Shown: positions 1-5,602, counted from the first letter of the stretch. The stretch is 5,602 nucleotides of DNA from an uncultured Rhodospirillaceae bacterium (GCA_900320035.1 ONQU01000110.1:1-5602); one strand, 5' to 3'. The notes: generated from the letters alone by a model not told the origin. A program made the numbers and translations.

Positions 1-88
1 ATTAAAACCTCATCTTGCTTTCTTTTATAGCATAATCTTTATGAATGTATAGCAAAAAATCATTTTTCGCTACGTTTGGTTTTTTCTA

Positions 89-118
89 TTGACAAAAGTT
101 GACTAAATAGCATATAAT
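89..118 (+). promoter_or_regulatory. Consensus sigma70-type promoter of the 166-residue protein gene
   Basis: A perfect -35 box TTGACA (89-94) and a perfect -10 box TATAAT (113-118) are separated by 18 bp. Transcription should start near base 125, which gives a leader of about 26 nt before the ATG at 151. A second TTGAC lies exactly 10 bp downstream of the first (99-103), inside the spacer, so the two form a one-helical-turn direct repeat that a regulator could read. The match to the housekeeping consensus is seen directly; activity and regulation are inferred. Confidence 0.8.
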
Positions 119-150
119 GAGACCAATGATAAATTATTAAAATATAAATT

Positions 151-651
151 ATGGCAAAGTTAGATTTGATTAAGAGCGGCAAGTTCAAGGAACTGAGCGC
201 TCAAGTATTTAACCAAACGCTTAGCGGCGAAAGCACATATACCGCCGTCATGGATGAAAGAGAAGAATTAGCTCTGGTCGAAGCTGTTTGTGATGGCAGT
301 GCTGCGGCAAAGAAAATTGCCCTGAAATATTGGCAACACTATGCGCCATTCAACAGTGCCGAAAAATTGATGATTGAGCACATCAAGTGTTCGGTAATGC
401 CGGAGATTTTGTTGCAGCTTATCAAAAAATGGGGCGCGGTGCCGGAGCAGACCAAACTCATTTGCCAAGCCGCTTGTGGCTCCGGAGGTGAACAATATTT
501 ACCTCTGGTTGAGGCCTGTGTAAAGAACTGCAGAGCTTTATCGGTTAATCCGGAATTAGGGTATTGGTTTGAAAAAGTTGATGGACAGTATGGGGGGGAG
601 ATTGCCCTAATATATCGTTCCAGATTCAAAAAGGACGACGAAGAAAAGTAA
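151..651 (+). CDS. Hypothetical cysteine-rich alpha-helical repeat protein, 166 aa
   Basis: I do not recognise this protein. It has no signal peptide or membrane segment, so it is probably cytoplasmic. It appears almost wholly helical. Residues about 38-130 can be laid out as three helical-hairpin units of about 30 residues, each with a helix ending in Cys (C47, C80, C109), a short polar turn and a second hydrophobic helix. The last unit holds two CX3C pairs, C105/C109 and C123/C127, flanking a GSGG turn. The C-terminal tail is acidic and lysine-rich (KKDDEEK). The ATG at 151 is the first in-frame ATG after the predicted transcript start; no Shine-Dalgarno sequence precedes it, only an A/T-rich leader, so translation may rely on an unstructured 5' end. 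It is a single-gene unit with its own strong promoter and a terminator immediately after its stop codon. A HEAT/ARM-like protein-binding role is possible but unproven. Confidence 0.8.
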   Translation: MAKLDLIKSGKFKELSAQVFNQTLSGESTYTAVMDEREELALVEAVCDGSAAAKKIALKYWQHYAPFNSAEKLMIEHIKCSVMPEILLQLIKKWGAVPEQTKLICQAACGSGGEQYLPLVEACVKNCRALSVNPELGYWFEKVDGQYGGEIALIYRSRFKKDDEEK

Positions 652-692
652 AAGAAAAACCCGTTGAAAAGCGATTCAACGGGTTTTTCTTT
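651..692. terminator. Bidirectional rho-independent terminator, perfect 18-bp stem
   Basis: The arm AAAGAAAAACCCGTTGAA (651-668) is perfectly complementary to 675-692 across the 6-base loop AAGCGA. The core CCCGTTGAA/TTCAACGGG is flanked by A-rich DNA on the left and T-rich DNA on the right, so each strand reads a GC stem followed by a U-tract. It starts at the last base of the upstream stop codon and lies 15 bases beyond the stop of the convergent phosphofructokinase gene. It can therefore end transcripts from both sides. Confidence 0.93.
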
Positions 693-707
693 AGCCATTA
701 AAAATTT

Positions 708-1784
708 TTATTCTTCGCCGACATACATACCAATAGCGCGTGCTGCTTTTACGTAAGGACTATTGGCATCTAAACCGGTGGTTCCGGCTGCCACCACTTC
801 ATCCAGTGCAAACGAAGTAACCTGACCGCGCGCTAAGGCCACCATGCGGTCAGTATGCCCTTGCGCTAATAAATTAATTGCCTCAGCGCCTAAAACTATC
901 GCTAAACCGCGGTCAAATGCCGTTGGATTACCGGAGCGCTGAACATGGCCTAATTTCGTAACGCGCGTCTGAAAGCCCTTGTAATTGGCATTAATCAAGC
1001 TGCTTAAATAGTCACCGATACCACCATTAATTTTTTCACCCACCATATTTACGGCGCCGGTTACTGCTTCACCTTTCTCAGTTTTAACACCTTCCGAAAC
1101 CACAATCAGCGCACTGGTGCGACCACTTTGTTTGATCTGCTCTAATTTACGGATAATACCTTGCAGGGTGTACGGAATTTCCGGCACCAGACAAATATCG
1201 GCGAATCCGGCAACAGCGGCATGCATCGCCAAATGTCCGGCATCGCGTCCCATCACCTCTAAAATGAGCGCCCGATGGTGCGAACGTGCCGTTGTCATTA
1301 AATCATCTAATGCTGTTGTGCAAACTTGACAAGCCGTATTAAAGCCTACCGAAAATTCAGTTAGTGGCGTATCATTATCAATTGTTTTCGGAATACCAAT
1401 CATTTTTACACCAGCCATTTTGCAATATGTGCTGACAATGTTCATACTACCGTCGCCGCCGACCACAACCACCGCATCTAACCCAAGCTCACGTACACCT
1501 TCACCAAAACGCGCCGCCAAAACTTCTTGCGACTCTTTAACGCCGGTGTTCAGTGAACCCAAATAGGAACCGGCTAAGCGCGGCCATGGCGTGTTTGAAT
1601 AGTTGCTTGGGGTTAAAACTTCATAAGACAAGGGGCGATTAGTCAAACCGTCGGTACCATCATGAATACCATAAACCTCCCAGCCGCGCTGTGTTGCCGC
1701 ATTTACCACCGCCATAATCACCGCATTTAAACCGGCGCAATCGCCACCGCTGGTTAATATCCCAATCTTCTTTATATCCGTCAT
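708..1784 (-). CDS. pfkA: 6-phosphofructokinase, group III (mixed ATP/PPi signature)
   Basis: This enzyme phosphorylates fructose 6-phosphate to fructose 1,6-bisphosphate, the committing step of Embden-Meyerhof glycolysis, in the cytoplasm. All 358 residues are intact, which is usual for the short bacterial family. Visible motifs are the N-terminal nucleotide loop TSGGDCAGLN (11-20), GGDGS (109-113), PKTIDND with the catalytic Asp136 (132-138), MGRDAGH (178-184), PE (201-202), and the sugar-phosphate site R274, LGHVQRSG (278-285) and PTAFDR (287-292). Gly112 matches the position that favours ATP, whereas Lys133 matches the position usually Lys in PPi-dependent enzymes. That pairing is known in mixed-substrate group III enzymes, so the phosphoryl donor is uncertain. 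The start is set by GGAG (1791-1794) six bases before the ATG. The gene is monocistronic, divergent from the DUF465-like gene, and ends at the two-way terminator. Family assignment is firm; the symbol is generic. Confidence 0.95.
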   Translation of the reverse strand: MTDIKKIGILTSGGDCAGLNAVIMAVVNAATQRGWEVYGIHDGTDGLTNRPLSYEVLTPSNYSNTPWPRLAGSYLGSLNTGVKESQEVLAARFGEGVRELGLDAVVVVGGDGSMNIVSTYCKMAGVKMIGIPKTIDNDTPLTEFSVGFNTACQVCTTALDDLMTTARSHHRALILEVMGRDAGHLAMHAAVAGFADICLVPEIPYTLQGIIRKLEQIKQSGRTSALIVVSEGVKTEKGEAVTGAVNMVGEKINGGIGDYLSSLINANYKGFQTRVTKLGHVQRSGNPTAFDRGLAIVLGAEAINLLAQGHTDRMVALARGQVTSFALDEVVAAGTTGLDANSPYVKAARAIGMYVGEE

Positions 1785-1826
1785 CTAACACTCCATTTAA
1801 ATATCTGTTGCATTCGGCCAAAAAAT

Positions 1827-1853
1827 ATTGTATATTCTTTACAACTTTGAAAA
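1827..1853 (-). promoter_or_regulatory. Possible promoter of the phosphofructokinase gene
   Basis: On the minus strand a -10-like TACAAT (1827-1832) is preceded by TTTTCA (1848-1853) with a short 15-bp spacer. It would give a leader of roughly 35 nt before the ATG at 1784. The -10 box is good, but the -35 match and spacing are weak, so the exact promoter is uncertain. A promoter somewhere in this 128-bp divergent gap is expected because the flanking genes point away from each other. Confidence 0.3.
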
Positions 1854-1857
1854 TAAA

Positions 1858-1886
1858 TTTCCAGTAAAAAATGTAGTTAATACAAT
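1858..1886 (+). promoter_or_regulatory. Probable promoter of the DUF465-like gene
   Basis: TTTCCA (1858-1863, four of six matches to TTGACA) is followed after 17 bp by TACAAT (1881-1886, five of six matches to TATAAT). Transcription would start near base 1893, about 20 nt before the ATG at 1913. That start lies just past the alternative TTG codon at 1892, which supports choosing the ATG. Confidence 0.5.
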
Positions 1887-1912
1887 TTTTTTTGAAAGGA
1901 CTAGGCGTAAAA

Positions 1913-2125
1913 ATGACCACGAACGATAAAATTGCCCGCTTACAGCTTGCTTTGTGCGAACTTAAATTAGAACAACGTCATTTGAATACCGATATGGCAA
2001 ATCTGCTTAAAAACAACAAAACGATTGATTTTTTGCAAATGCGTAAACTTAAGACCATGAAAAGCAGTGTGGCAAAAAAAATCAGCTCGGTGGAGCAGCG
2101 CATAGATCCGAATATTATCGCTTAA
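1913..2125 (+). CDS. Small DUF465/YdcH-like coiled-coil protein, 70 aa
   Basis: This is a short basic protein (13 Lys/Arg against 7 Asp/Glu) made of two predicted amphipathic helices, about residues 3-32 and 38-64, joined by a polar turn. The second helix, RKLKTMKSSVAKKISSVE (44-61), resembles the rLKkqKLrLKDeI core of the DUF465/YdcH family, and the length fits the family's usual 60-80 residues. The molecular role of that family is not settled, and none is assigned here. The ATG at 1913 is chosen over an in-frame TTG at 1892, which lacks a ribosome binding site and sits at the predicted transcript start. AAGGA (1896-1900) precedes the ATG by 12 bases, a little far, with AGGCG (1903-1907) closer. 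The stop is a tandem TAATAA. The gene is divergent from phosphofructokinase and convergent with fabZ. The coding call is good; the family call is moderate because key residues are only loosely conserved. Confidence 0.75.
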   Translation: MTTNDKIARLQLALCELKLEQRHLNTDMANLLKNNKTIDFLQMRKLKTMKSSVAKKISSVEQRIDPNIIA

Positions 2126-2147
2126 TAAAAAAGTAATTACATAGATT

Positions 2148-2181
2148 AAACCCCGCTAAAAATGTTATTTCAGCGGGGTTT
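2148..2181. terminator. Bidirectional terminator between the DUF465-like gene and fabZ
   Basis: AAACCCCGCT (2148-2157) pairs perfectly with AGCGGGGTTT (2172-2181) around a 14-base loop that can itself pair weakly (AAAT/ATTT). The plus strand continues TTTTGGTTT after the G run; the minus strand has a shorter T run after its own. It should end the DUF465-like transcript from the left and the bamA-lpxD-fabZ transcript from the right. No lpxA follows fabZ before this hairpin, so it marks the end of the envelope operon. Confidence 0.85.
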
Positions 2182-2202
2182 TGGTTTGACTAACAGGTAA
2201 TT

Positions 2203-2655
2203 TTATTCATCAATAATCATGGCGGTTAAATCGGCTTCCGATACCACTTGATCATCAACTTTGGCCACGCCATGAAAAACAAAAATATTGCGATGCATCT
2301 TGGTTTTTTCTACAAACATAAGCATTTGGTCGCCCGGTCGCACCGGTTTGCGGAATTTTACATTATCAACCGACATAAACAACACACTACGCTTTTTGGT
2401 TTGCCAATCTTCAGTTCCGCTTAAAACCACACAGCCTGCCGTTTGTGCTATCGCCTCAATTTGCAACACGCCCGGCATAATCGGATTATTCGGGAAATGT
2501 CCTTGAAAAAACAATTCATTCATGGTTAAATTTTTCAAACCGATACCTTTTTCTCCCGGTTCCTCAACCGTTAAACGGTCAAGTAGCAAAAACGGGTAAC
2601 GATGCGGCAACATTTGCATAATTGCATCAATATTATAAACTTTATTTTCTGTCAT
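2203..2655 (-). CDS. fabZ: 3-hydroxyacyl-[acyl-carrier-protein] dehydratase FabZ
   Basis: FabZ removes water from (3R)-hydroxyacyl-ACP to give trans-2-enoyl-ACP in the type II fatty acid elongation cycle, in the cytoplasm. The 150 residues match the family's usual length and form a single hotdog fold. Visible signatures are LPHRYPFLLLDR (16-27), the active-site stretch GHFPNNPIMPGV (52-63) with catalytic His53, and LQIEAIAQTAG (64-74) with catalytic Glu67 on the central helix; both residues are present. The start is supported by AGAGGA four bases before the ATG. It is the last gene of the operon, 8 bases after lpxD. FabZ and LpxD both use 3-hydroxyacyl-ACP, so co-expression helps balance phospholipid against lipid A synthesis. 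In many proteobacteria lpxA comes next, but here a terminator does. Confidence 0.97.
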   Translation of the reverse strand: MTENKVYNIDAIMQMLPHRYPFLLLDRLTVEEPGEKGIGLKNLTMNELFFQGHFPNNPIMPGVLQIEAIAQTAGCVVLSGTEDWQTKKRSVLFMSVDNVKFRKPVRPGDQMLMFVEKTKMHRNIFVFHGVAKVDDQVVSEADLTAMIIDE

Positions 2656-2659
2656 TTTA

Positions 2660-2665
2660 TCCTCT
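2660..2665 (-). promoter_or_regulatory. fabZ ribosome binding site overlapping the lpxD stop
   Basis: Read on the minus strand, AGAGGA lies four bases before the fabZ ATG and its first two bases are the last two of the lpxD TAG stop. Ribosomes finishing lpxD therefore arrive on the fabZ initiation site, which suggests translational coupling and fixes the fabZ start. Confidence 0.75.
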
Positions 2666-3677
2666 ATTTTTTTGAATTTTTTTGCAAAAACGCCACTTGA
2701 CGCATAAAGTCCTTAAACGGCACACTTGGACTGCCCATAACAATAGCACCGGCTTCAACATCACGCATTACACCGGATTGCGCCCCAATTTGTGCACCAC
2801 TACCGATATTAAGGTGATCTGCCAGACCGACCTGACCGCCGAGTACCACATAATCACCCAGCGTACAACTGCCGGCAATGCCTACTTGTGAAACAATCAC
2901 ACAGCCGCGACCGAGTTTATCGTTATGCGCAATCTGTACCAAATTATCAATTCGCGAACCGTCGCCGATAACGGTGTCATCAAGCGCACCACGGTCAACA
3001 CAAGCGTTTGCCCCGATTTCAACATCATTTCCGATAATCACTCGTCCCAGCTGCGGAATACGGTGATGTTGACCGTTCATAACTTGAAAACCGAAACCAT
3101 CGCAGCCGATTCGCGCACCGCTGTAAATAAAGCAATTGTTTCCGATATGCGCATAAGCAATATAAGCGTCGCTACCAATCCGGCAGTGGCTGCCAATCTG
3201 ACAGTCGTGTTCAATAACCGCATGTGGTTCAATCAAGCAATTGTCACCGATAACCGAATTTTCACCAATCACGGCATAAGCGCCGATAAAGCAATCCTTA
3301 CCGATTTTGGCGCTTTTAGCAATTTGCGCGGTGGCATCAATACCGATTACAGGCTTCTTTTCGGCATACATATATTCATTTAGCGCAATAAATGCTAATT
3401 TTGGATTCTCACAGGTCAGCACAATCACATTTTGCGGAACAAACTGCGCCAAATCAGCGGTTGTTATGCATGCTTTGGCGGTGATATTGGCTGCCTTTTC
3501 TTTGCTTTTACGGTCATAAAAAAAACAAATGTCGTTTGCGGTAGCGCTTGCCATGGTGGCAATATCGGCAATTTTTTCATCAGCCTTGTTGGCATCACTT
3601 AAAACAGCCGATGTAACCTTAGCCACATCAGCCAAGGTTACATCTTCTTTCGTTTGATAAAAACTTTTATCAACCAT
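2664..3677 (-). CDS. lpxD: UDP-3-O-(3-hydroxyacyl)glucosamine N-acyltransferase LpxD
   Basis: LpxD transfers a 3-hydroxyacyl chain from ACP to the 2-amino group of UDP-3-O-acylglucosamine, giving UDP-2,3-diacylglucosamine, the third step of lipid A synthesis, in the cytoplasm. Its 337 residues are close to the E. coli length of 341. An N-terminal UDP-binding domain (about 12-103) is followed by a left-handed beta-helix of hexapeptide repeats (about 112-305, units such as IGKDCF, IGDNCL, IGNNCF) and a short C-terminal helix (about 318-335). Signatures include GCDGFGF (191-197), IPQLGRVIIG (207-216), VDRGALDDT (227-235) and QIAHN (248-252), with His251 matching the E. coli catalytic His239 and His288 matching His276. 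The protein is cysteine-rich (12 Cys, several inside the hexapeptide repeats). AAGG (3687-3690) precedes the ATG by nine bases. It lies 11 bases after bamA and 8 before fabZ in one operon. Confidence 0.97.
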   Translation of the reverse strand: MVDKSFYQTKEDVTLADVAKVTSAVLSDANKADEKIADIATMASATANDICFFYDRKSKEKAANITAKACITTADLAQFVPQNVIVLTCENPKLAFIALNEYMYAEKKPVIGIDATAQIAKSAKIGKDCFIGAYAVIGENSVIGDNCLIEPHAVIEHDCQIGSHCRIGSDAYIAYAHIGNNCFIYSGARIGCDGFGFQVMNGQHHRIPQLGRVIIGNDVEIGANACVDRGALDDTVIGDGSRIDNLVQIAHNDKLGRGCVIVSQVGIAGSCTLGDYVVLGGQVGLADHLNIGSGAQIGAQSGVMRDVEAGAIVMGSPSVPFKDFMRQVAFLQKNSKK

Positions 3678-3686
3678 TTTTATCTG

Positions 3687-3690
3687 CCTT
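3687..3690 (-). promoter_or_regulatory. lpxD ribosome binding site overlapping the bamA stop
   Basis: On the minus strand the bamA stop runs into the site as TAAGG, so the AAGG shares two bases with the stop codon and sits nine bases before the lpxD ATG. As with fabZ, this points to coupled translation along the operon. The motif is short, so confidence is moderate. Confidence 0.6.
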
Positions 3691-5602
3691 ATAAGCTGGT
3701 ACCGAAGTTCAAACGGAACACTTCTTTTTCATCGTAGCGTTCTTTAACAATCGGGAAGCCGAAGTCAAGGTCAATTTTACCCATCGGTGATAACCAGTCA
3801 AAACCGAAACCGATAGATTGTCTGATTTTATCTGAGTAAAGAACCGGATGATAAGGGTCTTTAATATTATCCGGTTTGCCTAAAGCACCCAAATCCCAGA
3901 ATAAGCGGCCTTTAACGCCAAGTTCGTCAAGACCAATCGGGAACAGGGTTTCCACGCCCGAATACATCATCCAGTTGCCGCCCAAAGCATCATTTGTTTG
4001 AGCATCTCTGGCACCGATACCGGCAAATTCAAAACCGCGCATATTTTGGCCACCTAAATAGAAACGGTCAAACAAGCGAACATCTTTACCGCCGTAACCC
4101 TTAATATAACCAGCCGTTGCAAAGAACTTAAAGGTGAAGAAATCGGCAATGGTGTAGAATTTATAGGCTTTCACTTCAAATTTATTATATTTATTGTTAC
4201 CACCTAAACCGGCAATATCGTGTCCAAACGACAAGAAATAACCTTCTTTGGTGTTGTAAGCATTATCACGCTTATCATAAACCAATGTTTGGCCGATAGC
4301 AGACGTTGTTGTTTTACCTTCTTCTTGTTTAATGAAATATGAAGCATTATCTTTAACTTTACGTATTTCATTTTCACTTAAGGTATAACGAACGTAATGG
4401 CCGAAGTCATCGGTATAATTCCACCCCATGCGTAAACGACCACCGTAGGTTGAGGTATCATACGATGCTTCATCTTCATAGTCTTGCGTTTGCATAAACA
4501 AATCGGCACCGGCACTTAAACGTCTGTCTAAGAAATACGGCTCGGTAAAGCTTAAGTTTACATCACGCGTTCTTTGCGAAATACCGAAGTTAATACCGGC
4601 TTGTTGACCTCTGCCGCGGAAGTTGTTTTCGACCACGCCGGCACGGAACAAGGCACCGTTGGTGGTTGAATAACCAACGCCGACATTGAAGTATCCGGTT
4701 GATTTTTCTTCAACTTTAACATCTAAATCGGCTTTATCCGGTGCGGTTTGGGTGGTTTCAATATCTACCTTACTGAAATAGTTCAGATTTTCAACATTGC
4801 GGCGTGAATCACGAATTTTAGAGAAGTTCATCGCATCACCTTCCGCCACACGGAATTCACGACGAATAACCTCGTCTAAAGTGCGGTCGTTGCCGGTGAT
4901 GTTGATGCGGTCAATGAAAATGCGTTCACCCTCATATACGTTAAACACAATATCAACTTTATTGTTCGGAATATCGCGAATCAATTCCGGTTCAACGTTA
5001 ACAAATGCCACGCCATGACGGCCGAGATAATCGGTCATTTGCGATACGGTTTTTTCCACATCACTTTGTTTATACCACTCATCTTCTTCGACCTCAATTT
5101 CATCATATAAATCATCGGCGTTAACATTCGGCATGTGCGATTTAACACTGACTTTATTCACTTCATAGCGCGGTCCTTCATCTAAAGAATAAGTCAAAAT
5201 GAACGACTTTTTATCTTCACTTAACTCCGCTACGGCAGATTTTACGGCAAAATCAGCATAACCGCGGTCGGTATAAAAGCGGCGTAATAACTCTTTGTCG
5301 TATTCCATTTTTTCAGCATCGTAAGTATCTTTAGAACTGAAAATACGATACCAGCGGCTTTCCTTACTCATAATTTCTTCCTGCAAGTCTGAGCTGGTAT
5401 AGTGGGTATTACCCAAGAAATTGATTTTATCAATCTTAGCGGTTGCACCTTCGTCAATTTCATAAATCAAATCAACTCGATTTTCATCGCGTTCAATAAT
5501 TTTCGGCTCTACCGTTACCGTGTAGCGACCGGTTTTACGATATACGTCCAAGATGCGCTGTACATCTTGTTGCACCTTAGCTTTTTCAAAAATTGAACGT
5601 GG
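3689..5602 (-). CDS. bamA: Outer membrane protein assembly factor BamA, 5' end beyond window
   Basis: BamA is the essential Omp85-family core of the BAM complex, folding beta-barrel proteins into the outer membrane. The reading frame runs off the right edge, leaving 637 residues. About 130 are missing against the usual 760-800: signal peptide, POTRA1 and part of POTRA2. No start codon is in the window; the GTG at 5575 is an internal valine because coding continues upstream of it (PRSIFEKAK). In fragment numbering, the rest of POTRA2 is 1-52, POTRA3 54-143, POTRA4 about 145-225, POTRA5 about 227-299, and the 16-strand barrel about 302-637. Barrel landmarks are RGRGQ (329-333), YDKRDN (442-447) and the loop-6 motif MRGF (521-524), with Met where Val or Ile is usual. 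The last strand ends FRLNFGTSL, with Leu in place of the usual terminal aromatic residue. It is upstream of lpxD in the operon; the operon promoter is not visible. Confidence 0.97.
   Translation of the reverse strand, partial: PRSIFEKAKVQQDVQRILDVYRKTGRYTVTVEPKIIERDENRVDLIYEIDEGATAKIDKINFLGNTHYTSSDLQEEIMSKESRWYRIFSSKDTYDAEKMEYDKELLRRFYTDRGYADFAVKSAVAELSEDKKSFILTYSLDEGPRYEVNKVSVKSHMPNVNADDLYDEIEVEEDEWYKQSDVEKTVSQMTDYLGRHGVAFVNVEPELIRDIPNNKVDIVFNVYEGERIFIDRINITGNDRTLDEVIRREFRVAEGDAMNFSKIRDSRRNVENLNYFSKVDIETTQTAPDKADLDVKVEEKSTGYFNVGVGYSTTNGALFRAGVVENNFRGRGQQAGINFGISQRTRDVNLSFTEPYFLDRRLSAGADLFMQTQDYEDEASYDTSTYGGRLRMGWNYTDDFGHYVRYTLSENEIRKVKDNASYFIKQEEGKTTTSAIGQTLVYDKRDNAYNTKEGYFLSFGHDIAGLGGNNKYNKFEVKAYKFYTIADFFTFKFFATAGYIKGYGGKDVRLFDRFYLGGQNMRGFEFAGIGARDAQTNDALGGNWMMYSGVETLFPIGLDELGVKGRLFWDLGALGKPDNIKDPYHPVLYSDKIRQSIGFGFDWLSPMGKIDLDFGFPIVKERYDEKEVFRLNFGTSL

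Noticed and set aside
51..71. Imperfect palindrome AGCAAAAAAT-C-ATTTTTCGCT as a terminator or operator.
   Set aside because: It has one mismatch, almost no loop and very low GC, so the hairpin would be weak; in A/T-rich DNA such symmetry arises by chance.
26..112. Repeated (T)ATAGCA words at 26, 48 and 107 upstream of the first gene.
   Set aside because: They are short, unevenly spaced and drawn from A/T-rich sequence, so there is no support for a regulator array.
339..698. Minus-strand open frame of 119 codons opposite the 166-residue gene.
   Set aside because: It runs through the two-way terminator, has no ribosome binding site, and its product has no domain-like pattern, whereas the plus-strand frame has a consensus promoter.
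1892..1912. TTG at 1892 as an earlier start for the DUF465-like gene.
   Set aside because: No ribosome binding site precedes it, it would sit at or before the predicted transcript start, and the added residues do not extend the family core.
2925..3383. Plus-strand open frame of 152 codons opposite lpxD.
   Set aside because: It is the antisense of the repetitive hexapeptide-coding region; the periodic codons keep it open. lpxD itself is unmistakable.
5573..5575. GTG as the true start of bamA.
   Set aside because: The frame stays open to the window edge with BamA-like residues upstream, and starting here would remove the signal peptide and POTRA1 that an outer-membrane BamA needs.
1..5602. 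Alternative genetic code, frameshifts, CRISPR, insertion sequence or RNA gene.
   Set aside because: All frames read cleanly with the standard bacterial code; the six stops are TAA or TAG, too few to infer anything about TGA. No spaced repeats, transposase motifs or tRNA/rRNA-like structures were seen.

Overview
The window looks like ordinary chromosome from an AT-leaning Gram-negative bacterium, roughly 40-45% GC by eye. An alphaproteobacterium, possibly from an uncultured or host-associated lineage, fits best. This rests on three things: bamA is followed directly by lpxD with no skp/ompH gene between them; the BamA POTRA and barrel sequence reads as alphaproteobacterial; and there is a small DUF465/YdcH-like coiled-coil protein. 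This is a reading of gene order and protein character, not a database match, so the finer lineage is open. No mobile element, CRISPR array, tRNA or rRNA was seen. No intergenic gap exceeds about 150 bases.

Layout from left to right. Bases 1-150 are non-coding and carry a consensus sigma70-type promoter (TTGACA, 18 bp, TATAAT). It drives a plus-strand gene for an unrecognised 166-residue helical protein with six cysteines. That gene converges on a minus-strand 6-phosphofructokinase gene, and a perfect 18-bp inverted repeat between them serves as a two-way terminator. The phosphofructokinase gene and a small plus-strand DUF465-like gene diverge from a shared 128-bp control region. The DUF465-like gene in turn converges on the envelope operon, with a second two-way hairpin terminator in the 77-bp gap.

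The right half is one minus-strand operon, bamA-lpxD-fabZ, read from the right edge towards the left. Gaps are only 11 and 8 bases, and each downstream ribosome binding site overlaps the preceding stop codon. BamA assembles outer-membrane beta-barrels. LpxD adds the N-linked 3-hydroxyacyl chain in lipid A synthesis. FabZ dehydrates 3-hydroxyacyl-ACP for fatty acid synthesis and so draws on the same acyl-ACP pool as LpxD. The operon therefore couples outer-membrane protein assembly to lipid A and phospholipid supply. bamA is cut by the right edge. The usual next gene, lpxA, does not follow fabZ; the operon stops there.

Nothing here looks like a new multi-gene system. The points most worth a second look are the strongly promoted cysteine-rich helical-repeat protein, the mixed ATP/PPi signature in the phosphofructokinase, the missing lpxA and the leucine-terminated BamA.
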